NCBI GenBank assembly: GCA_035542755.1
Contig: DATKKU010000005.1
Coordinates: 1 to 18,324, forward strand
Reading direction: 5' to 3'
Length of the DNA: 18,324 bases
From: RYN-425 sp035542755
GTDB lineage: Bacteria; Patescibacteriota; Saccharimonadia; Saccharimonadales; UBA10212
Part shown: piece after piece, positions 1 to 7,153 of the stretch
How positions within the stretch are numbered: position 1 is the stretch's first letter
Layout of the letters: every line of letters starts with the position of its first letter
Notes under the pieces: model-generated
The model's input: only the letters and a program-made list of their open reading frames with translations
Told to the model about the DNA's origin: nothing
Databases searched by the model: none
Made by a program: the position numbers and the translations under genes

Positions 1-78
1 AGTCCCAGCCGGGTTGAAGTCCAGATTGGCGACCATCTGCAGCTTTACAGCCGCGAGACCAAAACCAGAACCCTGTAA
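1..78 (+). CDS. Possible 3' end of an unidentified gene
   Basis: Frame 1 is open from the first base to a TAA at 76-78, giving 25 residues that end in YSRETKTRTL. The next gene has its own promoter directly downstream, which fits a gene ending here. The tail is too short to assign to a family. An open frame of this length can also occur by chance, so this is a tentative partial gene. Confidence 0.4.
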   Translation, partial: SPSRVEVQIGDHLQLYSRETKTRTL

Positions 79-86
79 AACGCCTA

Positions 87-114
87 TTGACATTGGTCGT
101 ACCCGTGTTAGCAT
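87..114 (+). promoter_or_regulatory. Promoter for the 510-aa protein gene
   Basis: A perfect -35 TTGACA (87-92), a 16-nt spacer and -10 TAGCAT (109-114) with an upstream TG that makes an extended -10. Transcription should start near 121, leaving an A-rich leader of about 20 nt with no Shine-Dalgarno sequence before the ATG at 142. Confidence 0.6.
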
Positions 115-141
115 GAGGGTGTTACTTCAAAAACAAAAAAA

Positions 142-1674
142 ATGAGCCATTTTGAACAAGGTCCCTTTGACCAAAATAACTATACGACGTATGAGCCTGT
201 TAAGACTGCCGAAGGCGAACAGCTTAAGGCTTCAAATCCAGAGACCGGTTTATCCAGGCTGGTTACTCACGACGAACTTTTAACGGCTTACGGCAAGGAT
301 CCCAACGACAAGGCCCCTGAAGTAGCGGCTAATTATAAGATTCAAGGTTCGGAGGATAAAGTCCCGGTGACGGTAACCGGGAGCTACGGGCTAGGGGCTG
401 ACGGCCAAGAGCGTATGAAGATTAAGGGTAGCAGCGCTGAGATTCCCAGAAACGAGCTGGAGTGGACTAAGTCTAAGCAGGAACTGCTTAGGGATAAAAA
501 TATAGACCCCAGAGTTATTCTGGCTATCAAAAAATCGGTCGACGAGAGAATGTCTGGATGGGGCAAGGAGGTCGCTACTGACTCATCCAGAAAAATTGCC
601 GGTATGTACGAAATAGCTGCCTATTTAAATGCTCAGGGTGTAGGCGTCCAAGAAAACGGCGACTTTGTGCCCGAAGGTATGCAGCTAATGAGCGCCATGA
701 CTACCATGTTAGAGCTGCCAGACTTTGCCCTAGAGCGACTAAGTTCTAATGAGGTGGGTAACCTAGAACCCTATAACCCCGCCGAAGATCCCAAGTACGT
801 TGCAGCTATTGAGAAACTGGATAAATTTATAGGTGAGCGCAATGCGGCTAATTTGCGCAAGCTACGCGGTGAACCGGAGCCCAAGCAAGAGAAAAAGCAA
901 GAAGAAAAGCCTAAACCGGCAGTGCGTACCGAGAGTGACCCAACAAGGGCCTCTGTCATAGGCACCACGTTAAACGAGGCTCAGCCAGAAAGCCCGGCAG
1001 GCCCGGCCGAAGACGTTGCCAACGCCACGGAAGCTCCACCGGCCAACGCCACTACGGACGCTGAAGCTGCGGTCGCGGCTACAGACCAAGAGACTCCGGA
1101 CGCCGATGCTGAAGGGGTCGCCGAAGCTGTAACCGGCACCGTAACTCCTGAAGAATCATCAACGGATGCCGATGAAGAACGATACGAAATAGGTCAGCAG
1201 GTCCGCATATTCTCCATTTATAAGCTAGGCTTTCGACAAGATGGCAGAGTAGCATCAGGACCTTATGAAAAGGGCGGAAGGACGTATATCAAAGTATATG
1301 AGGCATCCGGTGGTACGATTATGACTAAAGAGGTGGAAAAGGGTACCCTGGATGCCTGGCAGGTCATTCCTCGCAACGACCAGCCACCTAAGAACCTTAG
1401 TCAGGCACTGACTCGTTTACGAGAGGCCTACGCTTCGGCTCGCAGCATATCGGGGGCGGTGATAGACAGAACTACGACACCCATAAATAGCGCGGCAGAG
1501 TCATTAAAAAGCAAAGCTAGCGACACCAAAGAGAGCCTTAGACGAAGAAGAATCCTTGGGAGATATGGCGTGGGCGTGGTTGCCGCCGCCGCTAACCTTT
1601 TTGGCCCCTCGCCTGAAGTAGTTCCAAGCCCACCCGAGCTAAATCCAGATGAAAATAAACCAGAAAGCTTATGA
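142..1674 (+). CDS. Hypothetical protein with acidic linker and C-terminal beta domain
   Basis: I do not recognise this 510-aa protein. Residues 1-110 include a short beta-rich stretch (PVTVTGSYGLG). Residues 110-240 look helical. Residues about 245-345 are a disordered linker: first Lys/Glu/Pro-rich, then Ala/Glu/Thr/Pro-rich and acidic. Residues about 347-410 (from YEIGQQVRIF to DAWQVIP) resemble a small SH3- or KOW-like beta barrel in their alternation of glycine turns and strands. The last 100 residues hold a helix, a basic cluster (RRRR) and a short hydrophobic stretch (VGVVAAAANLF) that is too short and weak to call a membrane segment. No signal peptide or catalytic motif is visible. 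The start is the first ATG after a good promoter; there is no ribosome site, and an A-rich tract precedes it. It is followed 29 nt later by the DUF5663-like gene and may be cotranscribed with it. Confidence 0.75.
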   Translation: MSHFEQGPFDQNNYTTYEPVKTAEGEQLKASNPETGLSRLVTHDELLTAYGKDPNDKAPEVAANYKIQGSEDKVPVTVTGSYGLGADGQERMKIKGSSAEIPRNELEWTKSKQELLRDKNIDPRVILAIKKSVDERMSGWGKEVATDSSRKIAGMYEIAAYLNAQGVGVQENGDFVPEGMQLMSAMTTMLELPDFALERLSSNEVGNLEPYNPAEDPKYVAAIEKLDKFIGERNAANLRKLRGEPEPKQEKKQEEKPKPAVRTESDPTRASVIGTTLNEAQPESPAGPAEDVANATEAPPANATTDAEAAVAATDQETPDADAEGVAEAVTGTVTPEESSTDADEERYEIGQQVRIFSIYKLGFRQDGRVASGPYEKGGRTYIKVYEASGGTIMTKEVEKGTLDAWQVIPRNDQPPKNLSQALTRLREAYASARSISGAVIDRTTTPINSAAESLKSKASDTKESLRRRRILGRYGVGVVAAAANLFGPSPEVVPSPPELNPDENKPESL

Positions 1675-1703
1675 TAAAATTAAGGCAAAGAGGGCAACTT
1701 TAG

Positions 1704-2075
1704 ATGTTTCAATTAGATGACAATCTGCTTCGCGAACTGGGGCTTGGCGACCTGCCAGCCGATGAAAAAAACAAGATGTTGGCGCACATTTATGAAACCC
1801 TTGAACTAAGGGTTGGTATGCGTCTGGCCGAAAAAATGACCGATGCTCAGCTGGATGAGTTTGAGGCTTTTATTGACCGCAACGACGAGCCCGGTGCTCT
1901 ACGCTGGCTGGAAACCAACTTTCCTAACTATAAAGACACGGTGGCTGAAGAACTGACTAAACTTAAAGACGAAATCAAGGCTCAGGCTCCGGAAATTATG
2001 AAAGCTACCTTGTCTCAACAGGCCAACCAAACCAGTCCAGCTTTGGACAATCCGCAGCCCCAAAACCCTAGTTAG
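1704..2075 (+). CDS. DUF5663-family small helical protein
   Basis: This 123-aa, mostly helical acidic protein matches my memory of DUF5663, a family of unknown function common in Saccharibacteria and other CPR bacteria. The family look lies in residues 1-75: a Leu-rich start (LLRELGLGDLP), an HIYETLELRVGMRLAEKM helix and a DEFEAFIDRNDE segment, followed by ALRWLETNFPNY. The C-terminal 25 residues are a Gln/Pro/Asn-rich tail. There is no membrane segment or metal motif. The ribosome site AGAGGG (1689-1694) precedes the ATG by 9 nt. The stop TAG (2073-2075) overlaps the antisense stop of fmt. The family assignment is recalled, not searched. Confidence 0.75.
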   Translation: MFQLDDNLLRELGLGDLPADEKNKMLAHIYETLELRVGMRLAEKMTDAQLDEFEAFIDRNDEPGALRWLETNFPNYKDTVAEELTKLKDEIKAQAPEIMKATLSQQANQTSPALDNPQPQNPS

Positions 2076-2950
2076 TTCTCGCCGTAACCTCTTAAAAAGT
2101 CAGCTCCGCTGATACTTCGGCCGCTGGGCGCTATTAGCTCCAGTATCTCTAGCCAGCCAGGGTTACAGCCGACCACCAGGCTACCATTCTGTTTATCGTC
2201 AGCAACTCTGGCGCGGGTAATGATGACATCTTTATCGTGTAGTTTAGTTCTGCTTCTGGGGTAGCCTAAGAAGGCCCTGATTTTCCGCTCAATAGTTACG
2301 GCCGGTTCGCTCCAGTCAACCAATCCGTCCTGCTTGCTCAAGAGATTGCAATAGGTGGCCGCGGAATTGTCCTGAGGCTTGGGCTCCAGATTGCCGCTTA
2401 GTATGTCGGGCAGCTTATCAACCAATAGTTCTGAGCCAATTTTAGACAAAAAGGCTGACAAAGACAGGCGATTGGCGTCGGGTAATATATCAACAACCTT
2501 TTGGACGTAAATTGGCCCCTCGTCCATGCCGCTGGTTAGTTTTATGAGTGAAACACCAGTCTTTTCGTCGCCGTTCAAAATAGCCGTTTCTATGGGTGAC
2601 GGGCCGCGGTACTTTGGTAGCAGGGAAGGGTGCAGGTTAATAATTCCGCCGGCAAATATACCTAGGGTGCTGCTTGGAATAATTTTGCCGTAGGCCACCA
2701 AGACAGCATAATCAACCTCCAAAGAGGCCAGCTGCTCATTAATATCAGCCACTTTCTCCGGTTGAAAAAGCCTGATATCAGCCTGCTGGGCAAGTTGCTT
2801 GACCTTTGAAAGGGATAATTTTTGACCGCGACCGGCTTTAGCATCCGGTTTGGTAACAACTGCAGCTATTTCGTATTCGCCGTCCAAAAGAGCCCTAAGG
2901 CTGGTAGCGCTAAAGTCCTCAGTCCCGAAGAATATCAGCTTTTTTGACAT
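2072..2950 (-). CDS. fmt: Methionyl-tRNA formyltransferase
   Basis: Transfers a formyl group from 10-formyltetrahydrofolate to the methionine on initiator tRNA, so that translation can start with formyl-methionine. The protein has 292 residues, slightly shorter than the usual 310-315. The N-terminal Rossmann formyltransferase domain covers about 1-190 and carries the INLHPSLLPKYRG motif with catalytic Asn105 and His107, and Asp143 in GMDEGP. The C-terminal tRNA-binding beta barrel runs from about 205 (YCNLLSKQDGLVDWS) to the end and looks compact. Its start overlaps the end of def by 32 nt, so the two are translationally coupled and probably one transcript with def and perhaps priA. The 3' end meets the DUF5663-like gene tail to tail with no terminator between them. 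Confidence 0.95.
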   Translation of the reverse strand: MSKKLIFFGTEDFSATSLRALLDGEYEIAAVVTKPDAKAGRGQKLSLSKVKQLAQQADIRLFQPEKVADINEQLASLEVDYAVLVAYGKIIPSSTLGIFAGGIINLHPSLLPKYRGPSPIETAILNGDEKTGVSLIKLTSGMDEGPIYVQKVVDILPDANRLSLSAFLSKIGSELLVDKLPDILSGNLEPKPQDNSAATYCNLLSKQDGLVDWSEPAVTIERKIRAFLGYPRSRTKLHDKDVIITRARVADDKQNGSLVVGCNPGWLEILELIAPSGRSISGADFLRGYGEN

Positions 2951-3494
2951 CTTTATAATCTAAGCTTTCCAGCTTTCCCTCATCCGTTAATTTATAAAAT
3001 GCATCAGGCTTAGACTTAATATGGTCAACAAACATAATGCCTTTGGTGTGGTCAACCTCGTGCTGGAAAACCCGAGCCAAAAAACCCTCGGCCTTGATTC
3101 TGACTTCACGACCTTGTTCGTCCAGCGCCCGTAACCGAACTTTGGTGTAGCGGGGGACTTTGCCGTACACATCCCTAACGCTTAGGCAGCCCTCAAAGTC
3201 CTCCTCAAGTTTGCCCCCCAGCTTAGTTATCTCCGGATTTATAAAGACGCTGAAAGTTTTATCGTCCTTATTATCAAAGTCATTTCGGATGATGATAACT
3301 CTGTAGGGTTTGGCAATTTGGATACCTGCCAGAGCCACACCGACCTCGTGTTCGCGGCTTTCTTCCCAGTCCACGGTAGCCGCTTTCATGTCATCAATCA
3401 GAGCTTTGACCTCGGGGGTCAAAACCTTAACCCGCGCAGACCTGGTTCTTAGCTGCGGGTTAGGTAAAACGATAATTTGGTCCTTTGCTGACAT
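2919..3494 (-). CDS. def: Peptide deformylase
   Basis: Removes the N-terminal formyl group from new proteins, the step before methionine removal by map. The protein has 191 residues. The three family motifs are present: GVALAGIQ at 52-59 (motif 1, usually GxGLAAxQ), EGCLSV with the metal ligand Cys103, and QHEVDH with ligands His145 and His149 and catalytic Glu146. Motif 1 is unusual in having Ala for the second Gly and Gly for an Ala, but the key Gln59 is kept, so the enzyme should be active. A promoter (TTGGCG, 17 nt, TATACT) ends 11 nt before the ATG, leaving almost no leader and no ribosome site. The order priA-def-fmt is a widely conserved cluster. Confidence 0.95.
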   Translation of the reverse strand: MSAKDQIIVLPNPQLRTRSARVKVLTPEVKALIDDMKAATVDWEESREHEVGVALAGIQIAKPYRVIIIRNDFDNKDDKTFSVFINPEITKLGGKLEEDFEGCLSVRDVYGKVPRYTKVRLRALDEQGREVRIKAEGFLARVFQHEVDHTKGIMFVDHIKSKPDAFYKLTDEGKLESLDYKDVKKADILRD

Positions 3495-3505
3495 AACTGA
3501 GGGTT

Positions 3506-3534
3506 AGTATAAACTACCTCTGTTCGGCCGCCAA
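3506..3534 (-). promoter_or_regulatory. Promoter for def-fmt, near-leaderless
   Basis: Read on the minus strand: -35 TTGGCG (3534-3529), a 17-nt spacer and -10 TATACT (3511-3506). The def ATG begins at 3494, 11 nt after the -10, so the expected 5' leader is only about 4-5 nt. No Shine-Dalgarno sequence fits. Confidence 0.55.
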
Positions 3535-3553
3535 CTCGCAGGGAGCAGCATTT

Positions 3554-5497
3554 TTATAGAAGGTCCTTCGGATCTAGGTCAATTGACCAGCCAGACGGCA
3601 CCAGGCTGATTATATCCAGTAAGTCATTGCGTCTTTTTGCTTTGACAACCAGCTGCCAATAGAAGTAGTTTCCGCGCCGACCATAAAAACTGGGGGCTGG
3701 GCCAATTATCTCTACCGGTAATCTTTTATCGGCCATAGTTCTCTTAAGCTTATCGGCAGCCTGTTTGGCGCCAGCAGAAGTAGTCCGTTTGCAGACTAGC
3801 TTTAGTAGGTAGCAATAAGGTGGGAACAGATATCTTTGCCGCTCGGCCGATATTTTTTCATAAAACGTCTGGTAGTCTTTGGAACTTGCTGAGTTTATAA
3901 GCCAACTGTCAGGTTCGTAGGCTTGGATAACAACTTTGTTGCCGCTGTGGCCGCGCCCTACACGTCCGATTACTTGGTAGAGTAGCTGAAAAGCTCGCTC
4001 CTCGGCCGTAAAATCTGGCAGGCTAAGTGATGTCTCGGCAGATATAATCCCTACTAGTGACAATTTGGGCAAATCCAGACCCTTTGCCAGCTGTTGAGTG
4101 CCAACCAGTATGTCTACATTACCCTTATAAAGCTCTTCGTATACCTCGTTAAGCCTTTCGCCGCTAATGCTGTCACTATCAAAGCGGCCAACTTTGGCCC
4201 CGGGGAATAGCTTCTCAATTATTTCAACCAGAGCCTTGGTGCCTATGCTCTTATAAATTACGTCAACCTTACCGCAGTTTGGACAAGCCGAGGGCGGCGA
4301 TTGCTTAAAGCCACAGGTATGACAACGGGCCTCATGGCTATCGGCGTGGTAGACCAATGGTATGTCGCAGTTTGGACAAGCCAAATGCCAGCCACAGTTT
4401 TCGCACAGTATCAGCCTGGCCGAACCCCTGCGGTTGTAATAAATCATGACTTGCTGCTGTCGTTTTAACGTTGTAGTAATGTCATCAATCAACTGGTCAC
4501 TAATGTATCTATTGCGCCTAAAATTAGCTCTATCGCGCTGGTCAATGACCTTTACATCCACATTTGATATTCGCTCAGTCTTAGCCTGCATGCGCATTCT
4601 AACGATTGCGTCCTTTTGCATGGCTAGGTAATAGTCAGAAACGCTGGGCGTAGCACTTCCCAAAACAACTCTAGAGGAGGTTAGTAGCCCCAGCTGGCTA
4701 GCTACTCTTATAGTGTTGTACCTTGGCGCTGATTCCTGCTTGTAAGCTGGTTCGTGCGCCTCGTCCACTACGATTAAACCAGGCCTTGCGACCGGTGTAA
4801 AAAGTGCCGAGCGCGGCCCAATAACCAGCATCGGTTCATCGGCTTCTAAGATTTCAAACCAGATTTTCTTTCTCTGAGCGACTGTTAGTTGTGAATGCAT
4901 TATATATATAGGGGCTGATATTTTCTGGCCAGCAACCGCTTCAAGCTGCGAGGTTAAGGCAATCTCGGGAGTTAGAATAATTGCCGAGCGGCCGTTACTA
5001 ATGACCTGCTTAGCAAGCTCCAGATAAACCCTAGTCTTGCCGCTGCCAGTGTCGCCGTGCAGCAGTACGGTGGTGCCAGGGCTGGCCTTGATAGACTCTA
5101 TGGCTGTCTTTTGCTCGGCGGTCAAAGGGGAATCTAGGTCCAGGCTGGCTTTTTGGGGCGCAAACACCTTACCGCTCGCCGAACCACGCTTGACTGTAGC
5201 TACAGACGGAGCAAACTGTCTCAGTGCTTCCCCTAGGGTTGCTCCGTAGTAGTCCTTTAACCACCGTGCCAGTTCTATACAATGATTCGGCAACGGCTTG
5301 TCGCTAAGTAAGCCCTTTATCTGCTTTACTTCAAAGTCTGGTTTGGGTACCTTGCCAAGTACAAAGCCTGTTACCAAGCGATTTCTCAGATGCATAGACA
5401 CCACACTTAATCTGGGCAAACTGTCGCTATATCCGTAGATTAAGGGAGTGCTGCCATGATAAAAGCTGTCCGCAACTAAGACCTCGTAGTAATGCAT
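3554..5497 (-). CDS. priA: Primosomal protein N' (replication restart helicase)
   Basis: A superfamily 2 DNA helicase that recognises stalled forks and reloads the replisome. The chosen ATG gives 647 residues, slightly short for the family. The N-terminal DNA-binding domain covers about 1-100. Walker A GDTGSGKT is at 148-155, DEAH at 245-248 and GSATPS at 280-285. Two zinc sites are formed by Cys365, 368, 374, 377, 392, 395, 405 and 408. Helicase motifs V and VI follow (VGTQQLAKGLDLP and QVIGRVGRG). An in-frame TTG at 5527 would add ten residues, but PriA proteins usually begin near YYEVLV, and TATAAT lies 6 nt before the ATG at 5497, so I prefer the ATG. The gap to def is 59 nt and contains a def promoter, so def-fmt can be transcribed independently. 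Confidence 0.93.
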   Translation of the reverse strand: MHYYEVLVADSFYHGSTPLIYGYSDSLPRLSVVSMHLRNRLVTGFVLGKVPKPDFEVKQIKGLLSDKPLPNHCIELARWLKDYYGATLGEALRQFAPSVATVKRGSASGKVFAPQKASLDLDSPLTAEQKTAIESIKASPGTTVLLHGDTGSGKTRVYLELAKQVISNGRSAIILTPEIALTSQLEAVAGQKISAPIYIMHSQLTVAQRKKIWFEILEADEPMLVIGPRSALFTPVARPGLIVVDEAHEPAYKQESAPRYNTIRVASQLGLLTSSRVVLGSATPSVSDYYLAMQKDAIVRMRMQAKTERISNVDVKVIDQRDRANFRRNRYISDQLIDDITTTLKRQQQVMIYYNRRGSARLILCENCGWHLACPNCDIPLVYHADSHEARCHTCGFKQSPPSACPNCGKVDVIYKSIGTKALVEIIEKLFPGAKVGRFDSDSISGERLNEVYEELYKGNVDILVGTQQLAKGLDLPKLSLVGIISAETSLSLPDFTAEERAFQLLYQVIGRVGRGHSGNKVVIQAYEPDSWLINSASSKDYQTFYEKISAERQRYLFPPYCYLLKLVCKRTTSAGAKQAADKLKRTMADKRLPVEIIGPAPSFYGRRGNYFYWQLVVKAKRRNDLLDIISLVPSGWSIDLDPKDLL

Positions 5498-5503
5498 ATC
5501 ATC

Positions 5504-5509
5504 ATTATA
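5504..5509 (-). promoter_or_regulatory. -10 element for leaderless priA
   Basis: A perfect TATAAT on the minus strand lies exactly 6 nt before the priA ATG at 5497. If used, the first transcribed base would be the A of the ATG. The -35 region is poor (ACACTT at 17 nt), so the promoter is plausible rather than certain. The same bases form the near-palindrome ATTATAAT. Confidence 0.4.
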
Positions 5510-5531
5510 ATGACTAAATGCTGGCAAAGTG

Positions 5532-5561
5532 TTGCAAAGATTGCACCATTTGCGCTATACT
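5532..5561 (+). promoter_or_regulatory. Promoter for the winged-helix regulator gene
   Basis: -35 TTGCAA (5532-5537), an 18-nt spacer and -10 TATACT (5556-5561). The start site would be near 5568, giving a leader of about 25 nt with a Shine-Dalgarno sequence. It is divergent from priA within a 95-nt intergenic stretch, so a regulator bound here could affect both genes. Confidence 0.6.
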
Positions 5562-5592
5562 TTACGTTGTTTGAATAACAATAGAGGTGCTA

Positions 5593-5883
5593 ATGCTTGA
5601 TACGTTTATCACGTCGAGGGTTCGGAGAAAAATCATAGTTGTCTATGCTAAGTATCCTGATTTTAGAACGCATGTCAGAGGACTGGCCAAGCTTATAAAA
5701 GAGGACGCTGGCAATATTCAGCGCGAGTTAAAGCGCCTGGAAAAGATAGGCTTTTTAATAAGTGAGCGCCAGGGCAACACCAAGATTTATTACACCAACA
5801 AGCACTTCCCAATCTTTAAAGAACTGCAGAGCATAGTTTTAAAGTCACAACGCGCCACCCAAAAGCGCTCCCAAAGTTTATAA
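5593..5883 (+). CDS. Small winged-helix DNA-binding regulator
   Basis: A 96-aa basic protein that looks like a one-domain winged-helix transcription regulator of the ArsR/MarR type. Residues about 25-55 form a helix-turn-helix (RGLAKLIKEDAGNIQRELKR) and residues 55-70 (GFLISERQGNTKIYYTN) form the two-stranded wing. There are no cysteines and no ligand-binding domain, so it is not an obvious metal sensor. The tail is Lys/Arg/Ser-rich. I take the ATG at 5593 as the start because AGAGG (5583-5587) sits 5 nt upstream; the in-frame GTG at 5587 would overlap that ribosome site. Its target is unknown. Its position divergent from priA makes self-regulation or priA regulation possible, but nothing in the sequence proves either. 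Confidence 0.8.
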   Translation: MLDTFITSRVRRKIIVVYAKYPDFRTHVRGLAKLIKEDAGNIQRELKRLEKIGFLISERQGNTKIYYTNKHFPIFKELQSIVLKSQRATQKRSQSL

Positions 5884-5915
5884 ACGTACTCAGCTGAACA
5901 GATCGCACCTAACAC

Positions 5916-5944
5916 TTTACAGATAGGCTAATTTTGCGTACAAT
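5916..5944 (+). promoter_or_regulatory. Promoter for rpsU operon, near-leaderless
   Basis: -35 TTTACA (5916-5921), a 17-nt spacer and -10 TACAAT (5939-5944). The rpsU ATG at 5954 is 9 nt after the -10, so the leader is about 0-3 nt. There is no ribosome site in that interval. It should drive rpsU, the yqeY-like gene, adk and map together. Confidence 0.65.
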
Positions 5945-5953
5945 AGCCCGGTA

Positions 5954-6166
5954 ATGATTCAGGTTACCAAGAAAGATTCCAAAGAGTCTGTAGAAAATTT
6001 GCTGCGCCGCTTTAACCGCAAGGTTCAACAGTCCGGCGTTTTAGCTATTGCCAAGCAAAATCAGTATTTTGAAAAGCCACTTAGTCGTCGGGATAGGCGG
6101 TCCAAGGCTATTGTTCGTCAGGAACGAAAAGCAGCTAAGGTTCAAAAACTTAAACTAGGACGCTAA
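5954..6166 (+). CDS. rpsU: Small ribosomal subunit protein bS21
   Basis: A 70-aa, strongly basic ribosomal protein of the 30S platform near the anti-Shine-Dalgarno end of 16S rRNA. The family pattern is clear: SVENLLRRFNRKVQQSGVL at residues 12-30, then the basic RRDRRSKAIVRQERKAAK stretch. Its length is normal. It heads a four-gene run: the yqeY-like start codon comes 5 nt after its stop. It appears to be translated from an almost leaderless transcript, which is notable because bS21 is linked to Shine-Dalgarno-dependent initiation. Confidence 0.93.
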   Translation: MIQVTKKDSKESVENLLRRFNRKVQQSGVLAIAKQNQYFEKPLSRRDRRSKAIVRQERKAAKVQKLKLGR

Positions 6167-6171
6167 GGGCA

Positions 6172-6618
6172 GTGCAGGGGCAAATTGAGAAAGATCTCAA
6201 AACTGCCTTACTCAGCGGCGATAAAATTAAAGTAGAGACGCTGAAAGGTCTGAAGAGCTCCTTCCAGTACGAGGCCGTTGCCAAATCCGTAAAACTTGAC
6301 CAGCTTACCGACGAACAAATGCAAGCTGTCATGTCCCGTGAGTCTAAAAAGCGCCAAGAAGCTGCTGAACTTTATAAAAATGCCGGCGAAACAGAGCGCG
6401 CCGAAAAAGAACTTAGTGAAAAAGCCATAATAGATAAGTATTTACCCGAGCCGGTAGACGAGGCAGCTGTTAGAGAAGCCGTTGCTCAGCAGATTGCCAA
6501 AATTGATAATGCAAGTATGCAAAATATGGGTCAAATCATTGCCGCAGTAAGAGCACAACTTGGGCCAGGCGCGGATGGCGGCAGAATAGCCGCAGCTGTT
6601 AAAGAAAGTCTACAATGA
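6172..6618 (+). CDS. GatB/YqeY domain protein
   Basis: A 148-aa stand-alone YqeY protein, related to the C-terminal domain of the amidotransferase subunit GatB, which contacts tRNA. Its cellular role is not settled. Family features are an N-terminal IEKDLKTALLSGDKIKVETL helix, SRESKKRQEAAELYKNAG near residue 55-72, YLPEPVDEAAV near 91-101, and a C-terminal MGQIIAAVRAQLGPGADGGR segment. I take the GTG at 6172 as the start because it gives the usual N-terminus; the only purine-rich site (AAGGG) overlaps the rpsU stop and is very close. Its stop overlaps the adk start as ATGA (6615-6618), so translation of the two genes is coupled. Confidence 0.9.
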   Translation: MQGQIEKDLKTALLSGDKIKVETLKGLKSSFQYEAVAKSVKLDQLTDEQMQAVMSRESKKRQEAAELYKNAGETERAEKELSEKAIIDKYLPEPVDEAAVREAVAQQIAKIDNASMQNMGQIIAAVRAQLGPGADGGRIAAAVKESLQ

Positions 6619-7151
6619 TTTTAATTTTAGGCACCCCCGGAGCCGGCAAGACCACTCAAACCAGACTGCTGGCCGAATATCTAAATTGCCCGTGGTTTTC
6701 CATGGGCGAACTTATCCGCGCAGATGTTAAGGGTAATGAACGGCGTGACATGCTGGCTGGTAAAATTATCAGCGACGAAACCACCATAAAAATTGTTGAC
6801 AAGGCCCTGAACAAGGTTAGCGGCGACGGTGAATGTGTGTTTGAGGGCAACCCAAGAAGTGTGCCGCAGGCAACCTGGTGGCTAAACCAGGTCAAAGCCG
6901 GCCGCTTTTCCATAAAAGGCGTAGTACATCTTATAGCCGATCCGGAAGTGGCCGGAAAGCGGATGATACAGCGCGGCCGGCTGGATGATCATAACGACAA
7001 TGTAGTGGAAAAACGATTTTCTGAGTACAAGCGCTCTATAGCCCCAACCCTGGCGTTTTTAACCAGTAACGGCGTAGCGATTCACGAAATAAACGGCAAC
7101 AATTCTATTGAGCAAGTGGAACAAGATATTCATAAAGCCCTTGGGATATAA
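6615..7151 (+). CDS. adk: Adenylate kinase, short form
   Basis: Catalyses ATP + AMP to 2 ADP in the cytoplasm. The 178-aa protein has a P-loop GTPGAGKT at residues 6-13, an AMP-binding region (SMGELIRADV near 29-38) and EGNPRS at 77-82 where most family members have DGFPR. The arginine-bearing segment QRGRLDDHND is at 119-128. The 30-residue LID insert with zinc cysteines found in long adenylate kinases is absent, so this is the short type. The Phe-to-Asn change in the DGFPR motif is unusual, and a related nucleoside monophosphate kinase is possible. Its position directly before map recalls the adk-map pair of many ribosomal operons, here moved next to rpsU. Confidence 0.85.
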   Translation: MILILGTPGAGKTTQTRLLAEYLNCPWFSMGELIRADVKGNERRDMLAGKIISDETTIKIVDKALNKVSGDGECVFEGNPRSVPQATWWLNQVKAGRFSIKGVVHLIADPEVAGKRMIQRGRLDDHNDNVVEKRFSEYKRSIAPTLAFLTSNGVAIHEINGNNSIEQVEQDIHKALGI

Positions 7152-7153
7152 AA

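Noticed and set aside
5497..5527. TTG start for priA at 5527
   Set aside because: It adds ten residues that PriA proteins usually lack, and a TATAAT element lies inside the extra codons.
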